This document shows positions 31,025 to 40,162 of a stretch of 64,000 nucleotides of DNA, piece by piece; position 1 is the stretch's first letter; every line of letters starts with the position of its first letter. The position numbers were made by a program, and so were the translations under genes. The notes under the pieces were generated by a model. It was not told the DNA's origin. It saw only the letters and a program-made list of their open reading frames with translations, and made no database searches. This DNA comes from Chitinophaga tropicalis (lineage in GTDB: Bacteria; Bacteroidota; Bacteroidia; Chitinophagales; Chitinophagaceae), in assembly GCF_009758205.1 (NCBI RefSeq), contig NZ_WRXN01000001.1:868001-932000 (forward strand), given 5' to 3'.

Positions 31025-33376
31025 ATGAAGGCAAACTACTTAGACGAATTGAACGAGCGGCAGCGCGAAGCTGTGGCGCATATCAACGGTCCGCTGATGA
31101 TCGTGGCAGGTGCAGGGTCCGGTAAAACCAAAGTACTTACTACCCGCATCGCTCATCTGATGAGGAATGGTGTGGATGCTTTTAATATACTGTCGCTTAC
31201 ATTTACCAACAAGGCTGCCCGCGAAATGAAGGAACGTGTGGAAAAGATACTTGGAGGAACAGAAGCGCGCAACCTGTACATAGGTACCTTCCACTCTGTT
31301 TTTGCACGTCTGCTCAGAGCAGAAGCGCACAGGCTCGGTTACCCCAACGACTTTACCATCTACGATTCTGACGACGCTAAAAGTGTGCTCAAGACAATCA
31401 TAAATGAGCAGAATCTTGACGATAAGCACTATAAGCCCAACCTGGTATATAACCGTATTTCCGCGGCTAAAAACAGCCTTATGGGGCCGGAAGAATACCA
31501 GCATGACTATGCCGTACAGCAGGAAGATATGAGGGCCAACAGGCCCCTTACCGGGAAACTGTATGATATGTACGCTAAACGCTGCTTCAAGAACGGTGCT
31601 ATGGATTTTGACGACCTGCTGTTCAAAATGTACGTGCTCCTGAAAAGCTTCCCCGAAGTACTGCACAAATACCAGCACAAGTTCAAATACATCATGATCG
31701 ATGAGTACCAGGATACCAACCCTGCCCAGTACGAGATCATAAAACTGCTGGGCGCTGCCCATGAAAATATCTGCGTGGTAGGTGACGATGCCCAGAGTAT
31801 TTACTCCTTCCGCGGCGCCACCATCCAGAACATCCTCCAGTTTGAAAAAGACTATGAAGATGCCAAAGTGGTGAAGCTGGAACAGAACTACCGCAGTACC
31901 AAATCCATCCTTAACGTTGCAAACGAAGTGATCGCCAATAATAAAGGCCAGATCGAAAAGAACCTGTGGACAGACAATGGCGACGGAGAAAAGATCAAGC
32001 TGGTACGCACCATGACAGATAATGAGGAAGGAAAGTTCGTAGCAGAGACCATCGCAGAACAGAAACTCCGCAACCATTACTCCAACAGGGACTTTGCCAT
32101 CCTTTACCGTACCAATGCCCAAAGCCGTGCGTTTGAGGAAAACCTGCGCCGTAAAGCCATTCCTTACCGCATTTTCGGAGGCATGTCCTTCTACCAGCGT
32201 AAGGAGATCAAGGACTTTGTAGCTTACCTCCGTGTAGTGACCAACCCCCAGGAAGAAGAAAGCCTGAAACGTATTATCAACTACCCGGTGCGTGGTATAG
32301 GTAAAACCACCATGGATAAGATAGCTGTGCTGGCTAACGATCACAACCTTACTTTCTGGCAGGTGCTGGAAAGAGCGGCAGAGTTTGGTTTCAAAAGCGG
32401 TACGCTGGAAGCGATAGAGAACTTTGTGATGATGATCAGAAGCTTCCAGGCCATGCTGGGTAAACATGATGCCTATGAGATAGCTTTCCAGGTGGGTAAA
32501 TCGACCGGCATTGTAAAAGAGCTTTTCAACGATAAGACCACAGAAGGCCTGGCCCGCTACGAGAACATCCAGGAGTTGCTGAACTCTATCAAAGAGTTTA
32601 CAGAAACGCCTACGGAAGATGGAGAGCTGGTACTGCAGGAAAAATCCCTGGGCTCCTATCTGCAGCAGATCACCCTGCTTACAGATGCAGATAAAGGAGG
32701 GGATGAGGATAGCGATGTAGTGAAGCTTATGACCATCCACGCGGCAAAAGGACTGGAATTTCCGGTGGTATTTTCTGTTGGACTGGAAGAAAACCTCTTC
32801 CCCAGTAGTCTTTCCATCAATTCCAGGGAAGAACTGGAAGAGGAGCGCCGCCTTTTCTATGTGGTAATTACCCGTGCAAAATCACGTCTCTGGCTTACAT
32901 ATGCCAACAGCCGTTACCGCTTCGGACAGCTGGTGAATAATGAATCCAGCCGTTTCCTGGAAGAGATGCCGGAAAAATATATTGACCGCAGCTATGCCGG
33001 CGGTGGTGCTGTACGCAGCTCCCTCAACACCGGCAACGGACTTTGGGGCAATAGTGGCGGAAGTAACATGTTTGACCGCATGCAGAAAAAAGCGCCTGGT
33101 CAGCCGCAACCGCAGGCAGGACCACGTCCTATGCCCAAGCAGGCGCCCGCTCCCAATGCTGCCAGCACCCATGTGCCTTCTGCTGGCTTTGCACCGGACG
33201 ATCCGGCTACTATGGAGGCAGGTATGGAAGTGGAACACCAGAAATTTGGCTTTGGTACCATCCTGAATATGGAAGGAGCGCCCAATAACCGTATTGCTAC
33301 AGTCAATTTCCCTAAAGGCGGAGGCGAAAAGAAGATCATGCTGAACTACGCCCGCCTGATGATAGTAAAGAAATAA
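31025..33376 (+). CDS. UvrD/PcrA-type ATP-dependent DNA helicase
   Basis: SF1A 3'-5' helicase of 783 residues acting in excision repair and replication-fork clearing. Q-motif and Walker A are NERQREAVAHINGPLMIVAG plus AGSGKT (about 10-35). Motif II is DEYQDTN, motif III VVGDDAQSIYSFRGA, motif IV QNYRST and motif VI VVITRAKSRLWL. The C-terminus has a linker rich in P, Q and A (about 685-725) and a Tudor-like PcrA tail (EVEHQKFGFGTILNME...NYARLMIV). recX follows 19 bases later. Confidence 0.94.
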   Translation: MKANYLDELNERQREAVAHINGPLMIVAGAGSGKTKVLTTRIAHLMRNGVDAFNILSLTFTNKAAREMKERVEKILGGTEARNLYIGTFHSVFARLLRAEAHRLGYPNDFTIYDSDDAKSVLKTIINEQNLDDKHYKPNLVYNRISAAKNSLMGPEEYQHDYAVQQEDMRANRPLTGKLYDMYAKRCFKNGAMDFDDLLFKMYVLLKSFPEVLHKYQHKFKYIMIDEYQDTNPAQYEIIKLLGAAHENICVVGDDAQSIYSFRGATIQNILQFEKDYEDAKVVKLEQNYRSTKSILNVANEVIANNKGQIEKNLWTDNGDGEKIKLVRTMTDNEEGKFVAETIAEQKLRNHYSNRDFAILYRTNAQSRAFEENLRRKAIPYRIFGGMSFYQRKEIKDFVAYLRVVTNPQEEESLKRIINYPVRGIGKTTMDKIAVLANDHNLTFWQVLERAAEFGFKSGTLEAIENFVMMIRSFQAMLGKHDAYEIAFQVGKSTGIVKELFNDKTTEGLARYENIQELLNSIKEFTETPTEDGELVLQEKSLGSYLQQITLLTDADKGGDEDSDVVKLMTIHAAKGLEFPVVFSVGLEENLFPSSLSINSREELEEERRLFYVVITRAKSRLWLTYANSRYRFGQLVNNESSRFLEEMPEKYIDRSYAGGGAVRSSLNTGNGLWGNSGGSNMFDRMQKKAPGQPQPQAGPRPMPKQAPAPNAASTHVPSAGFAPDDPATMEAGMEVEHQKFGFGTILNMEGAPNNRIATVNFPKGGGEKKIMLNYARLMIVKK

Positions 33377-33395
33377 ATATCCTTTTTCCCGATAA

Positions 33396-33878
33396 ATGCC
33401 GTCAACAGCCATATTGAAGTTGCGCCATTACTGCGCTTACCAGGAACGTTGCCACAGTGAGATAAAGAACAAATGCCTGGAGCTGGGGTTGCGCGGGGAG
33501 GAAGTGGATGAAGCCATAGCGGCGCTGATATCAGACAACTTCCTCAACGAGGAGCGATTTGCCCGGGCTTTTGCAGGAGGGAAGTTCCGTACCAAACAGT
33601 GGGGGCGAAAAAAGATCCTGGCAGAGCTGAAGCAACGCCAGGTATCTGCTTATTGCATTAAAAAGAGCATGGAAGAAATTGATGACGCAGAATATGAACA
33701 TATGCTTACCAGCCTTGCCATAAAGAAATATGCCTCCCTGAAAGGGGAACAGTACCTGAAACGGAAGTACAAGACCATACAGTACTTATTGCAGAAAGGG
33801 TATGAGCCCGAGCTGGTACAGGGGGCTGTGGAACAGATTGCGAAAGATCAGAAAAACAGGGAAACTGCCTCAGATTGA
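33396..33878 (+). CDS. recX: RecX regulatory protein
   Basis: Small helical protein (160 residues) that binds RecA filaments and limits their activity. Three-helix repeats are visible: LRHYCAYQERCHSEIKNKCLE, then DNFLNEERFARAFAGGKFRTKQWGRKKI (the RecX signature FxRDK-like block), and a C-terminal YLLQKGYEPELVQGAVEQI. No recA is nearby. It is cotranscribed with the helicase, forming a repair pair. Confidence 0.88.
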   Translation: MPSTAILKLRHYCAYQERCHSEIKNKCLELGLRGEEVDEAIAALISDNFLNEERFARAFAGGKFRTKQWGRKKILAELKQRQVSAYCIKKSMEEIDDAEYEHMLTSLAIKKYASLKGEQYLKRKYKTIQYLLQKGYEPELVQGAVEQIAKDQKNRETASD

Positions 33879-33995
33879 GCTTCTTTTGGGAAAAGAACTG
33901 TGGCCGCTGAAAATATTAACTGATATGTTGCCCGAAATTTTCATATTTTTTAATGGAAGTCTTTTTAATTTTAATTCTTAATATAAAAAGAATAT

Positions 33996-34790
33996 ATGTC
34001 GGACCTGAAAGTAACGCTGATACAAACGCAATTGCATTGGGAGAATATTGAGCAGAACCTGCGCATGTTCGATGAGAAGATCAATTCCATTAAAGAGCGT
34101 ACAGAAGTAGTGATACTGCCTGAGATGTTCAGCACCGGTTTCAGCATGAAATCTGAGCAGCTGGCTGAAACTATGGATGGCAGTGCCGTGCAGTGGATGA
34201 AGAAGAAAGCGGCCGAAAAGAATATAATTATCACAGGTAGCCTGATCATTAAAGAAAATGACCAGTACCTGAACCGTCTTATATGGATGCAACCCAACGG
34301 CGTAGCCGGTACATACGATAAACGCCATCTCTTCGGTTATGCAGGAGAGCATGAACACTACCAGCCTGGCGATAAAAGGCTGATAGCCCAGGTAAAAGGC
34401 TGGAAGATCTGCCCCATTATCTGTTATGACCTCCGTTTCCCTGTATGGTCCCGCAACGTGATTTCTCCTGAAACAGGCGCACCTGTATATGATGTGCTGA
34501 TCAATGTAGCGAACTGGCCTGAGAGAAGGAGTATTGCCTGGAAAACGTTGTTGCATGCCCGTGCCATTGAAAACCAGTGTTACGCTTTAGGCGTGAACAG
34601 GGTAGGCAATGATGGGAACAACATTTACCATAGCGGCGACAGCAGCATCATAGACCCACTGGGAGAGATCATTTACAGGAAAGAGCATGACGAGGACATT
34701 TTCACTACTACATTAGAACGCTCCCGCCTGGACGAGATAAGGAAGAATATTCCTTTCCTGAAGGATGCAGATAAATTCCAGGTTTTTTAA
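33996..34790 (+). CDS. Nitrilase-superfamily amidohydrolase (omega-amidase/YafV-like)
   Basis: A cytosolic protein of 264 residues. The Glu-Lys-Cys triad is in LPEMFSTGFSM, YDKRHLFGYAGEHEHY and ICYDLRFPVWSRN. The YDKRHLF...GEHEHYQPG pattern is typical of the YafV/Nit2 omega-amidase group, which hydrolyses alpha-ketoglutaramate and similar amides. The VOC gene's ATG follows the stop directly, so the two are translationally linked, possibly both in metabolite clean-up. Confidence 0.88.
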   Translation: MSDLKVTLIQTQLHWENIEQNLRMFDEKINSIKERTEVVILPEMFSTGFSMKSEQLAETMDGSAVQWMKKKAAEKNIIITGSLIIKENDQYLNRLIWMQPNGVAGTYDKRHLFGYAGEHEHYQPGDKRLIAQVKGWKICPIICYDLRFPVWSRNVISPETGAPVYDVLINVANWPERRSIAWKTLLHARAIENQCYALGVNRVGNDGNNIYHSGDSSIIDPLGEIIYRKEHDEDIFTTTLERSRLDEIRKNIPFLKDADKFQVF

Positions 34791-35174
34791 ATGTTGAAAG
34801 GAATACATCATATTGCGATAATATGCGCTGATTATGAACGTAGCAAGGAATTCTACACACGGGTACTGGGATTGAAGATCATCCGGGAGGTATACCGCAT
34901 GGAACGTCAGTCCTATAAGCTGGACCTGTCCCTGAACGGTCATTATATTATAGAATTATTTTCATTTCCGGACCCGCCGCCACGGGTGAGTGGTCCGGAA
35001 GCCTGTGGCCTGCGGCACCTTGCCTTTGCAGTAGATGACATTGAACAGGCTGTGACTCATCTTAAATCACATGCCGTAGTACCCGAGCCTATACGTACAG
35101 ATCCCTACACCGGCAGGCGGTTCACGTTTTTTACGGACCCTGACGGATTACCGCTGGAACTTTATGAAGGTTAA
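34791..35174 (+). CDS. VOC/glyoxalase family protein (YaeR-like)
   Basis: A 127-residue vicinal-oxygen-chelate protein. Metal ligands are likely in KGIHHIAIICADYERSKEFYTRVLG (His), YIIELFSFP (Glu), GLRHLAFAVDDIEQA (His) and DPDGLPLELYE (Glu). This is the YaeR/GloA2-like pattern; the substrate is uncertain. ATG 34791 immediately follows the TAA of the nitrilase gene. Confidence 0.88.
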   Translation: MLKGIHHIAIICADYERSKEFYTRVLGLKIIREVYRMERQSYKLDLSLNGHYIIELFSFPDPPPRVSGPEACGLRHLAFAVDDIEQAVTHLKSHAVVPEPIRTDPYTGRRFTFFTDPDGLPLELYEG

Positions 35175-35246
35175 CAGCAAGTTGTAGGAACACCTGACAG
35201 GATTAACTATGACTTGCAGACTTATAAACGGTTAAAACCATAGTTA

Positions 35247-36353
35247 ATGCTGACTGCCTACGTTAACAGTACCATTTTTACAGGAGATGCCTGCCTGCAG
35301 GGTTATGCAGTGCTTACATCAGAAGGAAGGATCACAGATGTTCTGCCGTTGGCACAGGTTCCGGCGGATGCCGGTGTTGTTGACCTGAAAGACACTTATC
35401 TGTCGCCCGCATTCATTGACCTGCAGATCTATGGAGGTAACGGCAGGATCTTCCCCTCTCAACTGGACAGTGCTACCCTGCACGCTATTTATGAGTACAG
35501 CAGCGCCGGCGGCGCGGCTTTTTTTATGCCTACACTTCCTACCCATTCATACCTGGCCATACGGCAGGCCATTGAAGCTGTAAGGCGATACTGGGAAGAA
35601 GGAGGTCCCGGCGTATTAGGCCTGCACCTGGAAGGGCCGTTCATTAACCCTGAAAAGAAAGGTGCACACCCCGAAAAATATATCAAGATACCTACTGAAG
35701 AGGAGATAGACCTGTTGCTGAAGTATGGTGAAGGCATTCTGAAGATGATGACACTGGCGCCTGAATGCTGTGATCCGGCACTGGTAAGAAAGCTGCAGAG
35801 TGCAGGTGTGGTGATCTCTGCCGGTCATAGCAACGCTGATTATAAAACAGCTTACAATTCCTTTGAGGCAGGCATTCCCACTGCCACCCATCTCTTTAAT
35901 GCCATGTCTCCCCTGCAAAGCCGTGCTCCTGGCCTGGTAGGCGCTATTTACGACCATCCGCAGGTATGCGCCAGCGTAGTGGCAGACGGGATACATGTGG
36001 ATTTTAACGCTATCCGCATCAGCAAAAAGATCATGGGAGACAGGCTGTTCCTCATTACTGACGCAGTAGAAGAGGGAGGGGAAGAACCTTATAAGCATAT
36101 CAGGAAAGCAGATCATTTCGTCAATTCACATGGAATATTATCAGGTTCCTGCCTTACTATGCAACAGGCAGTAAAGAACTGTATCACGAAAGTGGGTATT
36201 GCGCCGGAAGAGGCGCTGCGCATGGCGTCTACCTATCCGGCAAAAGTGGCTGGTTTACAACATGAGCTGGGGAAAATTGCTCCAGGATACCGTGCCGCAA
36301 TGGTTGCTCTGAACGCAGAGTGGGATATTGAACAGTTTATTGGCCTATCTTAG
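35247..36353 (+). CDS. nagA: N-acetylglucosamine-6-phosphate deacetylase
   Basis: Amidohydrolase of 368 residues removing acetate from GlcNAc-6-P during amino-sugar recycling or chitin use. Motifs are LHLEGPFINPEKKGAH (metal Glu), SAGHSNADY and TATHLFNAMSPL (two metal His), VADGIHVD and LITDAVEEGG with the catalytic Asp. No nagB or transporter is adjacent. The single-gene context gives no further hint. Confidence 0.93.
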   Translation: MLTAYVNSTIFTGDACLQGYAVLTSEGRITDVLPLAQVPADAGVVDLKDTYLSPAFIDLQIYGGNGRIFPSQLDSATLHAIYEYSSAGGAAFFMPTLPTHSYLAIRQAIEAVRRYWEEGGPGVLGLHLEGPFINPEKKGAHPEKYIKIPTEEEIDLLLKYGEGILKMMTLAPECCDPALVRKLQSAGVVISAGHSNADYKTAYNSFEAGIPTATHLFNAMSPLQSRAPGLVGAIYDHPQVCASVVADGIHVDFNAIRISKKIMGDRLFLITDAVEEGGEEPYKHIRKADHFVNSHGILSGSCLTMQQAVKNCITKVGIAPEEALRMASTYPAKVAGLQHELGKIAPGYRAAMVALNAEWDIEQFIGLS

Positions 36354-36439
36354 TGCTCTGAACAGGCAATGATCTACGCTTAAAACAGAACATTAAAACA
36401 AGCTTCCCCCTACCGGGCTGACTCTTATTATCGCTGATT

Positions 36440-38122
36440 ATGAGCATCATACATTTCTTAAAGAAGAACCAGTATAAGAATCTCTTCCTGCTTACATGGC
36501 TGTTGCTGGTACTAGGCCAGGCATGTTTCACAGAGCTGATGGATGATGAGGCTTATTACTGGGTTTACTCACAACACCTGGACTGGGGCTATTTTGATCA
36601 TCCTCCTATGGTGGCGTTGCTCATTAAACTGGGGTATTCCCTGTTCCATAATGAACTGGGCGTGCGTATAGGTATGGTAATACTGAACTTCCTCACCCTC
36701 ATCATCACAGATAAACTGATACCGGGAAGGGACAACCGTCTTTTTTACCTTCTCCTTTGCGTCATGGGCGCTATGCAGATAGGTGGAATGCTGGCGGTTC
36801 CTGATGTGCCGCTTATATTTTTTGCTGCTCTTTATTTCCTGGTATACCGTTCTTTCCTGGAACAACAAAGCTGGAAAAATACATTACTGCTTGCATCGAG
36901 CATGGCACTGATGTTCTACAGCAAGTACCACGGCATTTTACTGGTAGGCTTCACCGTTATTTCCAATCTCAACCTGCTGCGTGTATTCAAATTCTACGTA
37001 GCCTGTGTGGTAACGGCCATCCTGTTCTTTCCACATCTCTACTGGCAGTATGCGCATGGATTTCCCTCACTGCAATATCATCTGGTAGAGCGGAATGCGC
37101 CCGCATATGATTTCAGTTATACAACAGAATATATTCTTGGGCAGCTGCTTTTGTTTGGTCCGCTGGCAGGATGGCTGGTATTATACTATGCCTTTGTATG
37201 TCCGATACAGAGCGCATTTGAGAGAGCATTAAAGATCTCCGTTATAGGCGTACTGGCGTTTTTCCTGCTGAGCACTATCAAAGGAAGGGTAGAGGCCAAC
37301 TGGACGGTAATGTTGTTCACTCCTGTGCTGGTGCTTGCACACCAGGCTATACGCAGGAAACGTTCCCTGAAATGGTCGGTGAAAGTATTGCAATACCTGG
37401 CGCCTATTACTGTAATGGTGGTGCTGATAGTAAGGATCTATCTTGTATGGGATTTTCTGCCAGGGGTTGAAATAAGGCCGGAGATACATAATAATAAACC
37501 CTGGGCAGCAGCTTTGAAAGAAAAGGCGGGCGGAAAGCCGGTGGTATTCCTGAACAGTTATCAGCTGCCATCCAAATACATGTTTTACAGTGGTGATGTT
37601 TCTTACAGCGTTAACAGCCGTTATTCCCGCCGCAGTCAGTACAATTACTGGCATACAGAAGAACAGCTGTGGGGAAAGCCGGTAATGATAGCTTTTGAAC
37701 CATCTAATAAGGATATCCCGGTAACAGACAGTGTGCGTACCGTAAAGGGTCAGTGGAATTATTATATAGCTGATCCATACTATTCTTATTCGCTGATCTC
37801 TATGACGCCGGGATTGAAAGAAATGAAGGCAAGGCCGGGAGACAGGGCTTACTTTGTTGTGAATGTAAGGAGCGGGTACAGCAAACCACTGCCTGCAGAT
37901 ACTTCCAATCCTGTAATAGGTTATGCGTTTACAAGGAAGAAAGACGCTGTTCCGGCAGTAAAAACAGATATAACACTGACGCGGGCATTAGAGAGGAAGA
38001 TAGTTACAATGGAAGTGATCATGCCGGATAAGCCGGGTACTTACCAGCTGAAATTCTGTGTGTTTGCAGGTGTGCTGCCTCCAACACATAATAGTCAGGG
38101 CGTAAAAGTCATTGTAGAATAA
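36440..38122 (+). CDS. Glycosyltransferase family 39 membrane protein
   Basis: A protein of 560 residues of the PMT/ArnT class, which moves sugars from polyprenyl-phosphate carriers to lipids or proteins on the outer face of the inner membrane. The catalytic acidic motif MDDEAYYWVYSQHLDWGYFD plus HPPM lies in the first periplasmic loop (about 33-58). Around ten membrane helices fill residues 15-350, followed by a periplasmic C-terminal domain of about 200 residues. The acceptor cannot be named. Confidence 0.88.
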   Translation: MSIIHFLKKNQYKNLFLLTWLLLVLGQACFTELMDDEAYYWVYSQHLDWGYFDHPPMVALLIKLGYSLFHNELGVRIGMVILNFLTLIITDKLIPGRDNRLFYLLLCVMGAMQIGGMLAVPDVPLIFFAALYFLVYRSFLEQQSWKNTLLLASSMALMFYSKYHGILLVGFTVISNLNLLRVFKFYVACVVTAILFFPHLYWQYAHGFPSLQYHLVERNAPAYDFSYTTEYILGQLLLFGPLAGWLVLYYAFVCPIQSAFERALKISVIGVLAFFLLSTIKGRVEANWTVMLFTPVLVLAHQAIRRKRSLKWSVKVLQYLAPITVMVVLIVRIYLVWDFLPGVEIRPEIHNNKPWAAALKEKAGGKPVVFLNSYQLPSKYMFYSGDVSYSVNSRYSRRSQYNYWHTEEQLWGKPVMIAFEPSNKDIPVTDSVRTVKGQWNYYIADPYYSYSLISMTPGLKEMKARPGDRAYFVVNVRSGYSKPLPADTSNPVIGYAFTRKKDAVPAVKTDITLTRALERKIVTMEVIMPDKPGTYQLKFCVFAGVLPPTHNSQGVKVIVE

Positions 38123-38137
38123 GTTGTTTTTTTATTT

Positions 38138-38175
38138 AAAAAGAGGCTGTATCACAACCGGTACAGCCTCTTTTT
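38138..38175. terminator. Bidirectional terminator between GT39 gene and thiL
   Basis: AAAAAGAGGCTGTA pairs with TACAGCCTCTTTTT; it serves both convergent genes (stops 38122 and 38178). Confidence 0.85.
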
Positions 38176-38177
38176 CT

Positions 38178-39212
38178 TTATTGCTGGAACGCATTCCAAC
38201 CCTGCGCCACTAACTTAAACTTATTTCCTCCTTTAGTGAGAATATGTGCTCCTTCGCTGATATCTGTCATGTAACCTATTACACTGATCTGTTCTGAAAG
38301 CACTATTTTATCATAATCTGCCTGCTTCATTGTGAACAGCAGCTCGTAATCCTCTCCACCACTCAGCGCGGCAGCTGTCGGGTCCAGGCTGAACTTCAGC
38401 GCCATTTCCTTCGTCTCTCCTGCAATAGGTATCTTCTCTTCGTACAACACACAACCCAGGTTGCTCTGCTTGCAGATATGCAGTATCTCGGAGCTGAGGC
38501 CATCGCTCACATCCATCATGGCAGTAGGAACAATATCCTGCTCCTGGAGAAATTCAATGATATCTTTACGGGCTTCCGGCTTCAGCTGGCGGCCAATTAT
38601 ATAGGTCTGGTTTTCCAGGTCAGGCTGTAACTGCGGACTTTCCAGGAAGATCTTTTTCTCCCTTTCCAGCAGGGTAAGTCCCAGGTAGGCCGCGCCAAGA
38701 TCTCCGGATACGCAGAGCAGGTCTCCTTTCTGGGCGGTGGAGCGCTTTACGAACTGATCAGGAGATACTTCACCTATGGCGGTAACGCTGATCACAAACC
38801 CTTTCTGGGAGGAGGTAGTATCTCCGCCTATCAGGTCTACACCATATTTCTCACATGCAGCATATACGCCTTCGTAGAACTCGTTCAGGGCATCTACAGA
38901 AAAGCGGTTGCTGAAAGCTATGCTCATAGTGATCTGGGTGGGAGTAGCGTTCATGGCATAGATATCAGAAAGGTTCACCACTACTGATTTATAGCCCAGG
39001 TGTTTCAGTGGGGTATACATCAGGTCGAAGTGGATGCCTTCTATCAGCATATCTGTAGAGATAACTGTCTGCCGGCCAAAATGATCTATTACAGCGGCGT
39101 CATCGCCTACGCCCAGGATAGTGCTGGCCTGCTGGATCTCTATATTTTTGGTCAGCATTTCTATCAGTCCGAATTCGCCGAGCGCGTTAATCTCTGTTCT
39201 TTCTTCACTCAT
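38178..39212 (-). CDS. thiL: Thiamine-monophosphate kinase
   Basis: Final enzyme of thiamine diphosphate synthesis (344 residues), phosphorylating TMP. Family blocks are GEFGLIEMLTK, GVGDDAAVID, STDMLIEGIHFDL, NLSDIYAMNATP, GGDTTSS and MDVSDGLSSEILHI, the latter binding Mg2+ and nucleotide. ALSGGEDYELLFT is near the C-terminus. The inositol monophosphatase gene lies just upstream on the same strand (11 bases), so they share a transcript. Confidence 0.95.
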   Translation of the reverse strand: MSEERTEINALGEFGLIEMLTKNIEIQQASTILGVGDDAAVIDHFGRQTVISTDMLIEGIHFDLMYTPLKHLGYKSVVVNLSDIYAMNATPTQITMSIAFSNRFSVDALNEFYEGVYAACEKYGVDLIGGDTTSSQKGFVISVTAIGEVSPDQFVKRSTAQKGDLLCVSGDLGAAYLGLTLLEREKKIFLESPQLQPDLENQTYIIGRQLKPEARKDIIEFLQEQDIVPTAMMDVSDGLSSEILHICKQSNLGCVLYEEKIPIAGETKEMALKFSLDPTAAALSGGEDYELLFTMKQADYDKIVLSEQISVIGYMTDISEGAHILTKGGNKFKLVAQGWNAFQQ

Positions 39213-39223
39213 TATTGTAATGA

Positions 39224-39997
39224 TTATCGTTTACCGTTTACAACATCTACCAACGACTGGTGTATCAGCCCGTTGGTAGCTATCAGGGTTCTCTGGTAGG
39301 GAGAGTAACGTTTTCCGCTGAAGTCGGTCACTTTACCACCGGCTTCTTCAACAATAAGGAAACCGGCAGCGGCATCCCATGCGTTGAGGCTATGCTCATA
39401 AAAACCGTCAAAACGGCCGCAGGCTACCCAGCAAAGATCTATGGCTGCAGAGCCGAGACGGCGTACCGGCTGTCCTTTTTTGACAAAGTGTTCAAATATA
39501 GTGATAGGATTGTTCTCAGAATCTTCCCAGGTATAAGGGAAACCGGTTACCAGGCAGGCCTTGTTCAGGTCTTCTTTGGCAGAGATACGGATGGGCTTGT
39601 CGTTCAGGGTTGCGCCTTTTCCTTTTTCAGCAAAGAAGAATTCGTTCATGAAGGGGTTGTAGACAGCGCCCATAACCATTTCACCGTCCTGTTCAACACC
39701 AATGGAGGTACAGCAGATGGGGATGCCGTGTGCAAAGTTAACGGTGCCGTCCAGCGGATCAATGATCCATTTCACGTTGGAGTCAGTGCTCAGCTCACCG
39801 GATTCCTCACTCAGGATGAAGTGCTGGGGGAAATTTTCCCTGATGGCACTGAATATGGCCGTCTCTGCGTTCTTGTCGGCTTCCGTCACCAGGTCATTGA
39901 CTGAGCTTTTGCTGCTTATCTGGAAGGAGCCGTTAAAGTATTGCTGTAGTACTTTACCGCCGGCTTGTGTAGCTTTAAGAAGGGTTGATTTTAACAT
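39224..39997 (-). CDS. Inositol monophosphatase family protein
   Basis: Mg2+-dependent phosphatase of 257 residues from ATG 39997; the longer open frame is not homologous. Metal-binding motifs are EADKNAE, SEESGE, WIIDPLDGTVNF and the C-terminal LNAWDAAAGFLIVEEAGGKV. It may act on myo-inositol-1-P or other sugar phosphates; SuhB-type regulatory roles are also known. It heads a two-gene unit with thiL. Confidence 0.93.
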   Translation of the reverse strand: MLKSTLLKATQAGGKVLQQYFNGSFQISSKSSVNDLVTEADKNAETAIFSAIRENFPQHFILSEESGELSTDSNVKWIIDPLDGTVNFAHGIPICCTSIGVEQDGEMVMGAVYNPFMNEFFFAEKGKGATLNDKPIRISAKEDLNKACLVTGFPYTWEDSENNPITIFEHFVKKGQPVRRLGSAAIDLCWVACGRFDGFYEHSLNAWDAAAGFLIVEEAGGKVTDFSGKRYSPYQRTLIATNGLIHQSLVDVVNGKR

Positions 39998-40162
39998 GGG
40001 GCAAAGGTACGCGGGAATTTTTTTACCGCCCATATCGTTTTTAGTAATATGTTTGTATAAGATTGCCAGGGGAACAATGGAATCCTTTAATTCCCACCAA
40101 CCGGGTACATGGCAATCCGAAATTCGGCGTATTTTTGCGAATTATAAATGAGAAGGTAATTA

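Noticed and set aside
31040..32740. 566-residue open frame antisense to the UvrD-type helicase
   Set aside because: Rich in H, V, F and Y with no domain motif, and lies wholly inside a clear helicase gene; it is a codon-usage shadow.
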